Part shown: in pieces, positions 54,487-63,324 of the stretch
Numbering within the stretch: the first letter of the stretch is position 1
Layout of the letters: every line of letters starts with the position of its first letter
NCBI RefSeq assembly: GCF_015667585.1
Contig: NZ_JADPEG010000001.1
Span: 219,283-283,282 of the forward strand
Direction: 5' to 3'
Length of the DNA: 64,000 bases
From: Clostridium sp. D33t1_170424_F3
GTDB lineage: Bacteria; Bacillota; Clostridia; Oscillospirales; Acutalibacteraceae
The notes under the pieces: generated by a model
What the model was told of the DNA's origin: nothing
Seen by the model: only the letters and a program-made list of their open reading frames with translations
Databases searched by the model: none
Translations under genes and position numbers: made by a program

Positions 54487-57105
54487 TTAAGACGAATGGG
54501 CCAGACGGCTCAATTCAAACAGGGTATTCATGCACTCGATCGGCGTCAGCGTGTTGACGTCCAGCGCGCGCAACCGTTCCATCACTTCCGTTTCGTTCGG
54601 CGGGATCAGCGCCAGCTGCATATCCTCCTGCTCCAAAGCGGATTTTCTCCCGCGGCGCTTCGGCATGGAAACCTCCTGCCCGCCCTCCAGCTCCGCCAGT
54701 ATCTGCTTGGCACGCACGACCACCTTGTTGGGAACGCCGGCCAGTTTTGCCACCTCAATGCCGAAGCTGTCGTCCGCACCGCCGCGCACAATGCGCCGCA
54801 GGAAGGTGATGTCGTCGCCGCGTTTTTTAACGGCGATGTTGTAATTTTTTACCCCTGCCAGCTGTTCCTCCAGGGCAGTCAGCTCGTGGTAATGCGTGGC
54901 GAACAGCGCCTTGGCCCCCAAGGTCTTTTTATCCGCCACAAACTCCAGTACCGCGCGGGCGATGCTCATGCCGTCATAGGTGGAGGTTCCGCGTCCAATC
55001 TCGTCGAGGATTAGCAGGCTTTTGTCCGTGGCGTTCCGGATGATCTCCGCCACCTCCGTCATCTCCACCATGAAGGTCGACTGCCCGGAGGCCAGGTCGT
55101 CCGACGCGCCGACGCGCGTAAAGATGCTGTCCACAATGCCCAGCTCCGCATGTGCGGCAGGCACAAAACAGCCGATCTGCGCCATCACCGCAATTAAGGC
55201 AATCTGCCGCATGTAAGTGGATTTACCCGCCATGTTGGGGCCGGTGATAATCGCCACACGGTTTTCATCCTTGTCCAGCTGCACGTCGTTTGGAACAAAC
55301 GGCGCGTCCAGCAGGGCTTCTACAACCGGATGACGGCTTTCCTTCAAAATAATCTTGCCGTCCAGATTGACCACCGGGCGCGTGTAATCATTTTTGACGG
55401 AAACCTGCGCAAAGGAGAGCAGCACGTCCAGCTTTGCCACTGCCTGCGCGGTCTGCTGTACGCGGTTCAGCTGCGCGGCAACCGTTTTGCGCACCTCGTC
55501 GAAGAGCTGGTGCTCCAGCTGTACGGACCGGTCGTGCGCGCCGAGAATGCGGCCCTCCAGCTCTTTGAGCTCCGGCGTGATGAATCGCTCGCAATTGGTC
55601 AGCGTCTGTTTGCGTATGTACTCTGCCGGGGCCTGTTCTTTATAGGAATTGCTGATTTCAATATAGTAACCAAACACGCGGTTGTAGCCGACCTTCAGCT
55701 TGGGAATGCCCGTTCGCTCGCGCTCCTTGGCTTCAATCTGCGCAATAATTCCCTTGCCGTCGCTCATGTCGCCCTTCAGCAAATCCAGTTCCTCGCTGTA
55801 CCCCGGGCGAATCATGCCGCCGTCGCGGATGGAGAACGGCGGGTCGTCCACGATGGCGCGGTCGATCAAATCCTGCACATCCTTCAAAGGATCGATAGCA
55901 TGATGAATGCCAGACAGCAGTCCCGACTTCGCCTCCTGCAAAAGCGCCCTCAGGCCCGGCAGCTTTGCCGCTGCCGCTGAGAGGGAACGAAGCTCCCGCC
56001 CATTGGCCGAACCGTACACGATACGGGACATCAACCGTTCCAGGTCGTGAATCCCGGTGAGCTGCTCCGCCAGACTGTCCCGCAGAATGGCGTCCTCTGT
56101 CAGCTCTTCCACCGCGTTCTGTCTCCGGCCGATCTGTGCAGGGCTGAGCAGCGGCTGCTCAATCCAGGACCGGATCAACCGTTTCCCCATCGCAGTGCGC
56201 GTTTTATCCAGCACCCACAGGAGCGAGCCGCGCTTTTCCTTGTTGCGCATGGTTTCGAGCAATTCCAAATTCCGGCGTGCGTTCAGGTCCAGCCGCATAA
56301 ACTGCGCCCCGCTGTAGAGCTCCACCTGCGTCATACGCTCCAGCCCGGTGCGCTGCGTCTGCTTTAAATAACGCAGCAACGCGCCAACCGCACATACTAC
56401 CAGCGGACTTTCCCGCAGGTCCAGCTCTTCCAGATCACTTTTTTGAAACTGCTCCAAAACAAGCGCTGTACAGACGTCATTTTCAAAGGCGCTATTCTCC
56501 AAAAGCTCCAGGCTGGCAGACAGGCGTTCCCTGATAAAGGGCGGCAGCGCCTTGTATGCGAGCGCCGCAGGATTGATCAGAATCTCCCGCGGAGAATAGC
56601 GTGAAAGTTCATTTTTCAGCTGCTCTTCCAGCTCCGTACTGTCCAGCGTCGTCGCGTGCAGCTCCCCGGTGGAAATATCGGCAAAGCAGATACCCGCCTG
56701 GTTTTCCTCCGCGCAGAGGGAACAGATGAAATTGTTCTTTGTCTCGTCCAGCATGCTGCTTTCCAGCACGGTTCCGGGGGTAATCACGCGCACGATGTCG
56801 CGCTTGACCAGGCCTTTTGCGAGCGCCGGGTCCTCCATCTGCTCACAGATGGCCACTTTGTATCCCTTGGCCACCAGGCGGGCAATATAGGTCTCCGCGC
56901 TGTGGAACGGAACGCCGCACATGGGCGCGCGCTCCTCCTGCCCGCAGTCCCGTCCGGTCAGGGTGAGCTCCAGCTCCCGGGACGCTGTCTTTGCATCATC
57001 AAAGAACATTTCATAAAAGTCGCCCAGGCGGAAAAACAGCAGCGTATTCGGATACTGCTCCTTGATCTGAAAATACTGCTGCATCATCGGGGATAAATTC
57101 GCCAT
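54487..57105 (-). CDS. mutS: DNA mismatch repair protein MutS
   Basis: MutS, 872 residues, recognises base mismatches. The mismatch-binding domain opens MMQQYFQIKEQYPNTLLFFR with the Phe-x-Glu of DFYEMF. The ATPase has GPNMAGKSTYMRQ (Walker A), LDEIGRGTSTYDGMS (Walker B) and ATHYHEL. I start at ATG 57105 (MANLSPMM), 11 bases after AGGAGG; the in-frame extension to 57216 was rejected. It precedes mutL by 24 bases and follows the YlbF-like gene. Confidence 0.98.
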   Translation of the reverse strand: MANLSPMMQQYFQIKEQYPNTLLFFRLGDFYEMFFDDAKTASRELELTLTGRDCGQEERAPMCGVPFHSAETYIARLVAKGYKVAICEQMEDPALAKGLVKRDIVRVITPGTVLESSMLDETKNNFICSLCAEENQAGICFADISTGELHATTLDSTELEEQLKNELSRYSPREILINPAALAYKALPPFIRERLSASLELLENSAFENDVCTALVLEQFQKSDLEELDLRESPLVVCAVGALLRYLKQTQRTGLERMTQVELYSGAQFMRLDLNARRNLELLETMRNKEKRGSLLWVLDKTRTAMGKRLIRSWIEQPLLSPAQIGRRQNAVEELTEDAILRDSLAEQLTGIHDLERLMSRIVYGSANGRELRSLSAAAAKLPGLRALLQEAKSGLLSGIHHAIDPLKDVQDLIDRAIVDDPPFSIRDGGMIRPGYSEELDLLKGDMSDGKGIIAQIEAKERERTGIPKLKVGYNRVFGYYIEISNSYKEQAPAEYIRKQTLTNCERFITPELKELEGRILGAHDRSVQLEHQLFDEVRKTVAAQLNRVQQTAQAVAKLDVLLSFAQVSVKNDYTRPVVNLDGKIILKESRHPVVEALLDAPFVPNDVQLDKDENRVAIITGPNMAGKSTYMRQIALIAVMAQIGCFVPAAHAELGIVDSIFTRVGASDDLASGQSTFMVEMTEVAEIIRNATDKSLLILDEIGRGTSTYDGMSIARAVLEFVADKKTLGAKALFATHYHELTALEEQLAGVKNYNIAVKKRGDDITFLRRIVRGGADDSFGIEVAKLAGVPNKVVVRAKQILAELEGGQEVSMPKRRGRKSALEQEDMQLALIPPNETEVMERLRALDVNTLTPIECMNTLFELSRLAHSS

Positions 57106-57219
57106 GCGCCGCTCTTCCTCCTTCAAAAAGAAACAATCCGCGCCGGAAAAATCCGGCGGGATTTCGTTTGTTCTCATTCTATCTGCTGATCCGCACGGGA
57201 CAAGCTTTTTATGCAAAAA

Positions 57220-57624
57220 TTAATGGCAGCCGCCGCAGGAGGAACAATTTCCACCGCAGGACTCCACATAGTCCGCCGTCTCCGGGTCCTCGCCGTCCGC
57301 ACTCTGGCTGATGATCGCACTGACGCGGTTCAGAAGCTTGTCCATCTCCTCTTTGGCGCGGTTATACGCAGTCATATTCTCGTTCTGCATGATGCGGGCA
57401 TACACATGGCGGAGTTCCCCATTGAGTTTTTCCAGCTTTTGCTCGTCGCGGGACTCGTTCTGCATTTCGTTATTGATCGCAATGCGCTTGAGGTTAAATT
57501 CGCCGATCAGGTTTTGCAGTTCCTCGTCCCTATCGCAAGTGGCGCTCACCGCACGCATCTGCAAATATCTTTCATCCTGCTGCAGGGCTTTTCCCAGTTC
57601 TCTGGTCAATTCAATAATATCCAT
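57220..57624 (-). CDS. YlbF/YmcA-family protein with C-terminal cysteine cluster
   Basis: A 134-residue helical protein of the YlbF/YmcA (Com_YlbF) family. The body is the typical charged helical hairpin (LGKALQQDERYLQMRAVSAT, then DEELQNLIGEFNLKRIAI). The end is a dense cysteine motif, CGGNCSSCGGCH. In Bacillus YlbF, YmcA and YaaT form the RicAFT complex, which binds Fe-S clusters and FAD and promotes RNase Y maturation of mRNAs, sporulation and competence. Bacillus ymcA likewise lies after miaB and before mutS. Here one gene seems to combine the ymcA position with a metal-binding tail. Start ATG 57624 behind TGGAGAA. Confidence 0.87.
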   Translation of the reverse strand: MDIIELTRELGKALQQDERYLQMRAVSATCDRDEELQNLIGEFNLKRIAINNEMQNESRDEQKLEKLNGELRHVYARIMQNENMTAYNRAKEEMDKLLNRVSAIISQSADGEDPETADYVESCGGNCSSCGGCH

Positions 57625-57673
57625 TTTGTTTCTCCATTCTGTATTTCATATATTTGATTCCGCTTGTGGATGT

Positions 57674-59065
57674 TCAGGCAAGTACGCCCTTTAAGATCCA
57701 GTTGCGGGCTTCTGTAATGCTGACGTCTGCGAATGTCCCGATCAGGGCCGGATCGCCCGGAAAGTCCACCACAATATTGCCGTCTGTTCTGCCGGCCAGC
57801 AACCCCGTTTTGGCATTCTGCTCCTCCACCAGCACCCGCTGTACCGTACCGATCATGGAGGCGCAGCGGCGGGCGGCAATTTTCTCCTGCTCCGCGCACA
57901 GTTCCTGGAACCACTTGGATTTTTCTTCCGCCGGAACCGGGTCCTCCATCTTTGCGGCACGCGTGCCGACGCGCGGCGAATAGATAAAGGTGTAAAGCGA
58001 GGTGAACTCCACCTGACGGATTAAATCGACCGTGTCCAAAAACTCGCTGTACGTCTCCCCCGGAAAGCCGACGATGATATCGGAAGTCAGGGAAAGATCG
58101 GGAATCCTCTCCTTTGCATAGCGGATCAGGTCCAGATATTTTTCCCGCGTATAGCCGCGGTTCATTTCTTTCAGCACACGGTTGTTGCCCGATTGAAACG
58201 GAAGGTGCAGATGATGGCTGATGTGCTTCCCCGCCGCAATGGTGTCGATCAGCTCGCGGGTTGCGTCCTTCGGATGGGATGTCATAAAACGGATGCGGTA
58301 ATCGCCTTCTACCTCGTCCAGCAGGCGGAGCAGTTTGGCAAAATTGACATCCTCCTGCAAGTGTTTTCCGTAAGAGTTGACGTTCTGTCCCAGTAACGTA
58401 ATATCCTTATAGCCCGCACGCACCAAGCCGGTAAACTCCTCCAAAATCGCCTGTGAGGACCGGCTGCGCTCCCGGCCGCGCACGTAGGGAACCACACAGT
58501 AAGAACAGAAATTGTCACAGCCGTACATGACCGTGCACCATGCGCGGAACGTGCCGTCCCGATGAACCGGCAGGCCCTCCACAATCTGCTTATCCTCGCT
58601 GTCGTCTCCGCGTTCAAACACCCGCCTGCCGTCCGTCAGCGTCCGGAACAACAGCTCCGGCAGCTTGTGAATCACATGCGTGCCAAACACCAGATTGACA
58701 TACGGAAAGCTTTTTTTGATGCGCTCCGCCACGTGTTCCTGCTCCATCATGCAGCCGCAGAGCGCCACCAGCAAAGACGGGTGGCGGCGTTTTACGTTTT
58801 TCAGCGCGCCGACATTGCCAAACACCCGGTCTTCCGCGTGCTCACGCACCGCACAGGTGTTGAACAGGATGAAATCCGCTTCCTCTTCCTCTTCGGTGAA
58901 GCCGAACCCCATCTGCTCCAACTGGCCTTTGATCTTTTCCCCATCCGCCACATTCTGCTGGCATCCGTAGGTGCGCACCAGGGCCATGGGTTGGGAACCG
59001 CGCGCCCGAATCGCCATGATCTGCGCAACGTCCTCCATATATTGAGTCTGGGTTATCTCTGCCAA
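57674..59065 (-). CDS. miaB: tRNA-2-methylthio-N6-dimethylallyladenosine synthase
   Basis: MiaB is a radical SAM methylthiotransferase that completes ms2i6A at A37, downstream of MiaA. The N-terminal UPF0004 domain has RTYGCQQNVADGEKI and LFNTCAVREHAEDRVFGNVG with the auxiliary-cluster cysteines. The radical SAM motif is GCDNFCSYCVVPYVRG, and a C-terminal TRAM domain ends the protein. I favour TTG 59065, because GGGGGAGG lies eight bases upstream; the ATG at 59083 has no ribosome site and lies only about 13 bases after the predicted transcript start. Own promoter at 59103-59131. First gene of a long operon into mutS-mutL-miaA and beyond. Confidence 0.95.
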   Translation of the reverse strand: MAEITQTQYMEDVAQIMAIRARGSQPMALVRTYGCQQNVADGEKIKGQLEQMGFGFTEEEEEADFILFNTCAVREHAEDRVFGNVGALKNVKRRHPSLLVALCGCMMEQEHVAERIKKSFPYVNLVFGTHVIHKLPELLFRTLTDGRRVFERGDDSEDKQIVEGLPVHRDGTFRAWCTVMYGCDNFCSYCVVPYVRGRERSRSSQAILEEFTGLVRAGYKDITLLGQNVNSYGKHLQEDVNFAKLLRLLDEVEGDYRIRFMTSHPKDATRELIDTIAAGKHISHHLHLPFQSGNNRVLKEMNRGYTREKYLDLIRYAKERIPDLSLTSDIIVGFPGETYSEFLDTVDLIRQVEFTSLYTFIYSPRVGTRAAKMEDPVPAEEKSKWFQELCAEQEKIAARRCASMIGTVQRVLVEEQNAKTGLLAGRTDGNIVVDFPGDPALIGTFADVSITEARNWILKGVLA

Positions 59066-59102
59066 AAAGTTAGCCTCCCCCATCTTGTACCGTTTTCGAG
59101 TT

Positions 59103-59131
59103 ATTATACCATATTGTGCGGTAACCTTCAA
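59103..59131 (-). promoter_or_regulatory. sigma-A promoter of miaB operon
   Basis: Minus-strand TTGAAG (59131-59126), 17-base spacer, TATAAT (59108-59103). It begins directly after the DUF4097 terminator. Confidence 0.7.
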
Positions 59132-59166
59132 GGCAAAAACTTCCCGCCGGCAGAACCGGCGGGAAG
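59132..59166 (-). terminator. intrinsic terminator of the PadR/DUF4097 operon
   Basis: A perfect 11-bp GC-rich stem (59140-59150 with 59156-59166), a 5-base loop and minus-strand TTTTTGCC, abutting the miaB promoter. Confidence 0.85.
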
Positions 59167-59172
59167 CACGGA

Positions 59173-60405
59173 TTATTCTTCAAATGTCACATCGATTGCG
59201 CCGATGCGGGTTTCCACCCGCAGCTTTTTGGAACCGTCTCTCTTATTTTCCAGATTGTTGACGCCTAGGGTCTTGCTGGTTTGTATCTGATAATCCGATT
59301 TTTTTCCCTGTATGCTGCCGCCAATCGCACCGTTATGGGTCTCCAGGCTGATGTCCGGAGAACGAAGGCCTGTAAATACAATCATTCCATTGACGGTTTT
59401 TACCTCCGCCTTCACGGGCGCCTCAACCGATTGCAGGGAAATCTGCCCATTTTCGGTTTCAACCTCCACTGTATCCGCTGTGCAGGACCGCAGCTCAATC
59501 TCTCCGTTTTTCGTTTCTACATCCAGCTTTGCCCCCGCCTGTACTGTTTCTACAGAAACGCGTCCGTTGCTGGTTTCAACGGAAACCTCCAGGGCGGAGA
59601 TTTTTTCCAGCTCGATTTCCGCGTTTACCGCTTCACAGTCCAGCTCCTCCAGATTTTGCAGCTCCTTTGCTGTAATATGCCCGTTGCCGGTTTCCGCCTT
59701 GAGCTTTCCAGCATACGCCTTTGGAACCTGGACGGCAATCCGATATATTTCACGATTCTCGTCGTACGGGATATTCCTGCTGAGGTCCTGATTCTTCACC
59801 TCATATTCTCCGGGCTTTTCCTGGAGCAGCGTATAAATCTGTGTTTCATCCGTCTCGTATTGGATGCGGAATTCCGTTCCATCTACCGCTTCCAAATGGA
59901 TTTGTTTGTTCTGCACATCGAGTTTCAGCTCCCGGACGTCCGATAATGGAATCACAAATTCTTTTGTCTCTTTGACGCCGGAAGCAATCGGATCTGCCGT
60001 CGCCGCGGGCTGTCTGGACGCCTGTTCCTGTTCGGAGGAATTGAGAAACGGCCGTTCCGAGGAAACCTCCAAGCTTGAAGCGGAAAGGTGCTCTTCCCCT
60101 CTCCCCGGCAAAAGAAAGCTCGCATAGAAAACACCGGTCAGCAGAAAAAGGATTAACGCGGTCACCCCCAGCGCTACAAGAAAGGGTTTCGCTCCGCCGG
60201 GCCGCCGGTTGGGATTCTCAGAAAGAATCTTCTGCGCCAGCTGCTGCACATCACCCAAGTCCGCCAGTGCCCGTTCCTCCGGAATTCCGCTTTCTATCTT
60301 GTCTTCTACAATCTCCTGATAGAACGCCAAAATTTTCTCCCGGTCATCGTCCGGCAGTTTCTTCAGATATTTCCGCAGCGTTTGAAAATAAGCTTCCCTT
60401 GTCAT
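59173..60405 (-). CDS. DUF1700-DUF4097 membrane protein
   Basis: A 410-residue protein. Residues 1-70 are a DUF1700-like cytoplasmic domain (YFQTLRKYLKKLPDDDREKI then FYQEIVEDKIE). One membrane segment follows at about 75-97 (FLVALGVTALILFLLTGVFY). After a Ser-rich linker comes a DUF4097 beta-repeat domain in which short units repeat, for example KAETGNGHITAKEL, SVETSNGRVSVETV, DVETKNGEIELRSC and EVETENGQISLQSV. It overlaps the padR gene by four bases. DUF1700/PadR pairs are widespread in Firmicutes; a sensor or signalling role for the envelope is suspected but not established. Confidence 0.85.
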   Translation of the reverse strand: MTREAYFQTLRKYLKKLPDDDREKILAFYQEIVEDKIESGIPEERALADLGDVQQLAQKILSENPNRRPGGAKPFLVALGVTALILFLLTGVFYASFLLPGRGEEHLSASSLEVSSERPFLNSSEQEQASRQPAATADPIASGVKETKEFVIPLSDVRELKLDVQNKQIHLEAVDGTEFRIQYETDETQIYTLLQEKPGEYEVKNQDLSRNIPYDENREIYRIAVQVPKAYAGKLKAETGNGHITAKELQNLEELDCEAVNAEIELEKISALEVSVETSNGRVSVETVQAGAKLDVETKNGEIELRSCTADTVEVETENGQISLQSVEAPVKAEVKTVNGMIVFTGLRSPDISLETHNGAIGGSIQGKKSDYQIQTSKTLGVNNLENKRDGSKKLRVETRIGAIDVTFEE

Positions 60406-60752
60406 CTCTTTTCCTCCTCCTTAATTGCACGTTCCGCCGCTTTCCGGCCGGCCTGTTCTATAAAGCAGTGTATTTTCTCCAGTTCTCTCCACTCCTCGCA
60501 AAAATCGTACAGCCTGCGCTTTCCCAACTCCGTTGTCCGGTAGTATTTACGGAGCCTCCCGTTGTGTGCGAGAGAATAGGTTTCCAGGCAGCGGTTTGCC
60601 TCCAGCCGGCGGAGAATGGGGTACAGCGTCGATTCGGAAATTTCCACACATTCCGAAATATCCTTAATGATCTGGTAACCATACGAGTCCGCCTGATCCA
60701 CAGCCGCCAACACGCAGACTTCCAAAAGGCCCTTCTTTAATTGAATGTCCAA
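60402..60752 (-). CDS. PadR-family transcriptional regulator
   Basis: A 116-residue PadR winged-helix repressor (short, subfamily 1 type). The helix-turn-helix is seen in GLLEVCVLAAVDQADSYGYQ followed by KDISECVEISESTLYPILRR and the wing LAHNGRLRKYYRTTELGK, with a C-terminal dimer helix. It starts with TTG at 60752, eight bases after GGGAGG; a longer in-frame extension includes promoter sequence and was rejected. The gene overlaps the DUF1700-DUF4097 gene and should repress this operon through a dyad at the promoter. Confidence 0.92.
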   Translation of the reverse strand: MDIQLKKGLLEVCVLAAVDQADSYGYQIIKDISECVEISESTLYPILRRLEANRCLETYSLAHNGRLRKYYRTTELGKRRLYDFCEEWRELEKIHCFIEQAGRKAAERAIKEEEKR

Positions 60753-60776
60753 AGCATATACCTCCCATTGGCTTAT

Positions 60777-60805
60777 ATTATACAATGCATAGTATATGCT
60801 GTCAA
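60777..60805 (-). promoter_or_regulatory. consensus promoter with PadR-type operator dyad
   Basis: Minus-strand TTGACA (60805-60800), 17-base spacer, TATAAT (60782-60777): perfect consensus. The spacer contains the 16-bp near-perfect dyad ATAC-x-ATGCAT-x-GTAT (60780-60795), which overlaps the -10 box and suits repression by the PadR protein. Confidence 0.75.
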
Positions 60806-60806
60806 G

Positions 60807-60834
60807 AAAAGGCTGCCATTTCAGCAGCCTTTTT
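60807..60834 (-). terminator. intrinsic terminator of the GT2-like gene
   Basis: Stem AAGGCTGC/GCAGCCTT (60809-60816 with 60824-60831) with a TTTTCTT minus-strand tail; the tail runs into the -35 box of the PadR promoter. Confidence 0.7.
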
Positions 60835-61799
60835 TATGGTTTGCATTTATACATCCATGGGATCAGATTCCAGGTACGGAGCTGACGTTTGAGCGCCTTG
60901 TCCGTCTTACGGCCGGAAAGCAGCAGCTTATCGTACTCCAACAGCCGCAGCTGACCACGAATCGCGTTGTAGCCGTTGCCTTCCCGCAATAGCACATCCA
61001 CACAATTCATAATGGTTTTGGGGATCACCTGATCAGTAAAGAGCGCCAGCAGTTCCGCATCCTGTTTATAGCTGGTCCGCAGGATCAGGCCTATGCGGAG
61101 CATCGCCTCCACTTTTTCAAAAATATCTTTGCCGATCGGCTTTGTCTTTCCCCGTTTCAGTTCAAACACAGTATTGCGCGCCAGGACCGTAGGAGACTGC
61201 ACAATGGTCTGCGCCTGCAGCAGGCAGCGGTATACAAATTCCTCCACATAGCCGTACCGGCATTCTTCGTGGAAATAGAGCTCCTTCTCCCGCAGAAAGC
61301 TCTTTCGCAGCAGCACTGCGGAGATGTCGATTTTTACGGCGCCGTTGATGACCGTTTTCATATATTCCAGGCCATCCTGTTTCTGCACCGCCTTGCTGAG
61401 CGCCCGGCGTTCCGCCGTGCGGACGTCGTCTTCGCTGAAGCTGCCAAAGACAAAGTCCGCGTCCGTGCGCGCGGCTGTGTCCAGATAGCCTTTGAGGAAA
61501 TCCATATACAAACGGCGTGCAAAGATAAAGGTGACGTAATCTCCGGACGCCTTTTGAATCCCCGTGTTTAAAGCGGCGGAAACACTGCCGTCCCCATTTT
61601 GCACCACAAAGCCGCGGAGCTTTTCGTCCTTAATAAACTGAACGCATTCCAGGACCGTACTGTCTCTGGAACCCATATCAACGATTAAGAATTCTGTTTC
61701 TATTCCATTTACCTGGCTGATAACCGACCGCAGAATCCCGCCGATCTCCTGTTCCACATTTTTCACAGGAAGTATAATGGATAAGCTTAGCGTCTGCAT
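60834..61799 (-). CDS. GT2-like glycosyltransferase fold lacking the DxD motif
   Basis: A 321-residue protein with the start of a family 2 glycosyltransferase: SLSIILPVKNVEQEIGGILR, then FLIVDMGSRDST, and GSVSAALNTGIQKASGDYVT. Where active enzymes have the metal-binding FLDADD-type motif, this protein has FIFARR, so both Asp positions are gone. The rest is intact and the gene is not shortened. It may bind a nucleotide sugar without normal catalysis, or use a different site. Start ATG 61799 with GGAGGTGGGCGG just before it. It is a single gene with a terminator. Function unassigned. Confidence 0.78.
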   Translation of the reverse strand: MQTLSLSIILPVKNVEQEIGGILRSVISQVNGIETEFLIVDMGSRDSTVLECVQFIKDEKLRGFVVQNGDGSVSAALNTGIQKASGDYVTFIFARRLYMDFLKGYLDTAARTDADFVFGSFSEDDVRTAERRALSKAVQKQDGLEYMKTVINGAVKIDISAVLLRKSFLREKELYFHEECRYGYVEEFVYRCLLQAQTIVQSPTVLARNTVFELKRGKTKPIGKDIFEKVEAMLRIGLILRTSYKQDAELLALFTDQVIPKTIMNCVDVLLREGNGYNAIRGQLRLLEYDKLLLSGRKTDKALKRQLRTWNLIPWMYKCKP

Positions 61800-61886
61800 C
61801 CGCCCACCTCCGCCAGCAAATTGGTTTGGTAAGAGTAAGTATAGCACATTTATTAAAAGATGATAGCGTGAAAAGGGCCAAAGATT

Positions 61887-63149
61887 TTAGGCGGATTCGC
61901 TTTCTTCTTGTTTCGGAAGCTTCAAAGTCAGCTGTGTTGCATGATGCGAGGTCGCTTTTGAAACGACAATTTGCAGACCCTCAAATGTAAAAGCATCCCC
62001 CACCGCCGGTATTTTTCCAAGAAGCTCCATCGCCCAGCCTCCCACGGAGGAGGACTCGAAATCGTCGGAATCGCCCAGATCAAATTCTTCAAACAAATCG
62101 TGCAGGTCCGCGCTGCAATTGATTAAGTACGTCCTGTCGTCAATCTGTTTAAAATAATCAATGACCACATCGTGCTCATCCCAAATATCACCGACCAGCT
62201 CCTCAATGATGTCTTCCATCGTGACCAGTCCCTCCGTGCCGCCGAATTCATCAACGACAATTGCCATATGGGATTTGGATTTCTGGAGCGTGCGCAGCAG
62301 GTCAGAAATTTTAATACCACTGCTGATATAAAGGACCTTCTTCAAAACCTGCTGAATGTCGGTGACGCCGTGGTGCAGCGCGCTGAAATAGTCCTTTTCA
62401 TGGATCATTCCAATGATATTATCAATGGAATCCGAATAAACCGGAAGGCGCGAATAGGTATTCTGGACAAAGATGTCCGCTATTTCAACAAACGGACACT
62501 CCTCATCCACGCCAACAATATCGACGCGGGGTGTCAGAATATCATCCGCGGTCAAATCGTCAAATTCAATCGCCGAGCGAATGAGCTCTCCCTTTTTCTC
62601 GTCGATGCCGCCTTCGTTCTGCGCCTCATCCACAATGGTTTTCAGTTCCTCCTGCGTCATCCGGTTGTCGGTGTTCTTTTTAAACAGCCGGCTCAGCAGC
62701 CTCTTCCACTGTGAAAACAGGAAATTGATGGGCGTTAAAATGGTCATCAGAAATCTCAGGAAAGGAGCGCTGAACCTGGCAAACGACTCAGGGTTTTCCT
62801 TCGCAAGGCTTTTAGGAGATATCTCGCCAAAAATCAGCACCACAATCGTCATGACCGCCGTGGAAACGGAGACGCCCGGGTCCCCCATCCACCTGGTGAA
62901 GATAATGGTCGCCAGGGAAGCGCCTGCAATATTGACAATGTTATTGCCGATCAGGATCGTCGACAGCATCTTATCATAATTTTCGGCAAGTGAAAGGGTT
63001 AAGGCCGCCCTGCTGTCCCCATCCTCCGCAGCATTTTTCAGACGGATGCGGTTCAGTGTTGTAAAAGCTGTTTCCGAAGCAGAAAAAAAGCCAGAAAATA
63101 ACACACAAACCAAAATACCAATCAATATTCCTATGTCAGAACCTTCCAT
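61887..63149 (-). CDS. CNNM/CorC-family (HlyC) transporter
   Basis: A 420-residue integral membrane protein of the CNNM/CorB-CorC (hemolysin C-like) family. The N-terminal DUF21 domain has several membrane helices, including FSGFFSASETAFTTLNRIRL, typical of magnesium or cobalt transport proteins. It is followed by paired CBS domains (ILTPRVDIVGVDEECPFVEI; MAIVVDEFGGTEGLVTMEDI) and a C-terminal CorC/HlyC domain. Substrate is inferred from the family only. Start ATG 63149 with GAGGAG seven bases upstream. Confidence 0.92.
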   Translation of the reverse strand: MEGSDIGILIGILVCVLFSGFFSASETAFTTLNRIRLKNAAEDGDSRAALTLSLAENYDKMLSTILIGNNIVNIAGASLATIIFTRWMGDPGVSVSTAVMTIVVLIFGEISPKSLAKENPESFARFSAPFLRFLMTILTPINFLFSQWKRLLSRLFKKNTDNRMTQEELKTIVDEAQNEGGIDEKKGELIRSAIEFDDLTADDILTPRVDIVGVDEECPFVEIADIFVQNTYSRLPVYSDSIDNIIGMIHEKDYFSALHHGVTDIQQVLKKVLYISSGIKISDLLRTLQKSKSHMAIVVDEFGGTEGLVTMEDIIEELVGDIWDEHDVVIDYFKQIDDRTYLINCSADLHDLFEEFDLGDSDDFESSSVGGWAMELLGKIPAVGDAFTFEGLQIVVSKATSHHATQLTLKLPKQEESESA

Positions 63150-63324
63150 TTTTCGTCTCCTCATTTACTGAATTTTAAGTTTGTAAAAATATATTTTAGC
63201 AGAGTCCAAGGGGATTTTCAATCATTCCTTGTTAAGAAACGAAAGATCAATCGTTTTTGTGAGTTGCCTAAACCGTGTGATCCTTTTCTTCTATAAAATA
63301 GCGGTATTTTTTTGTAAAAACCTC

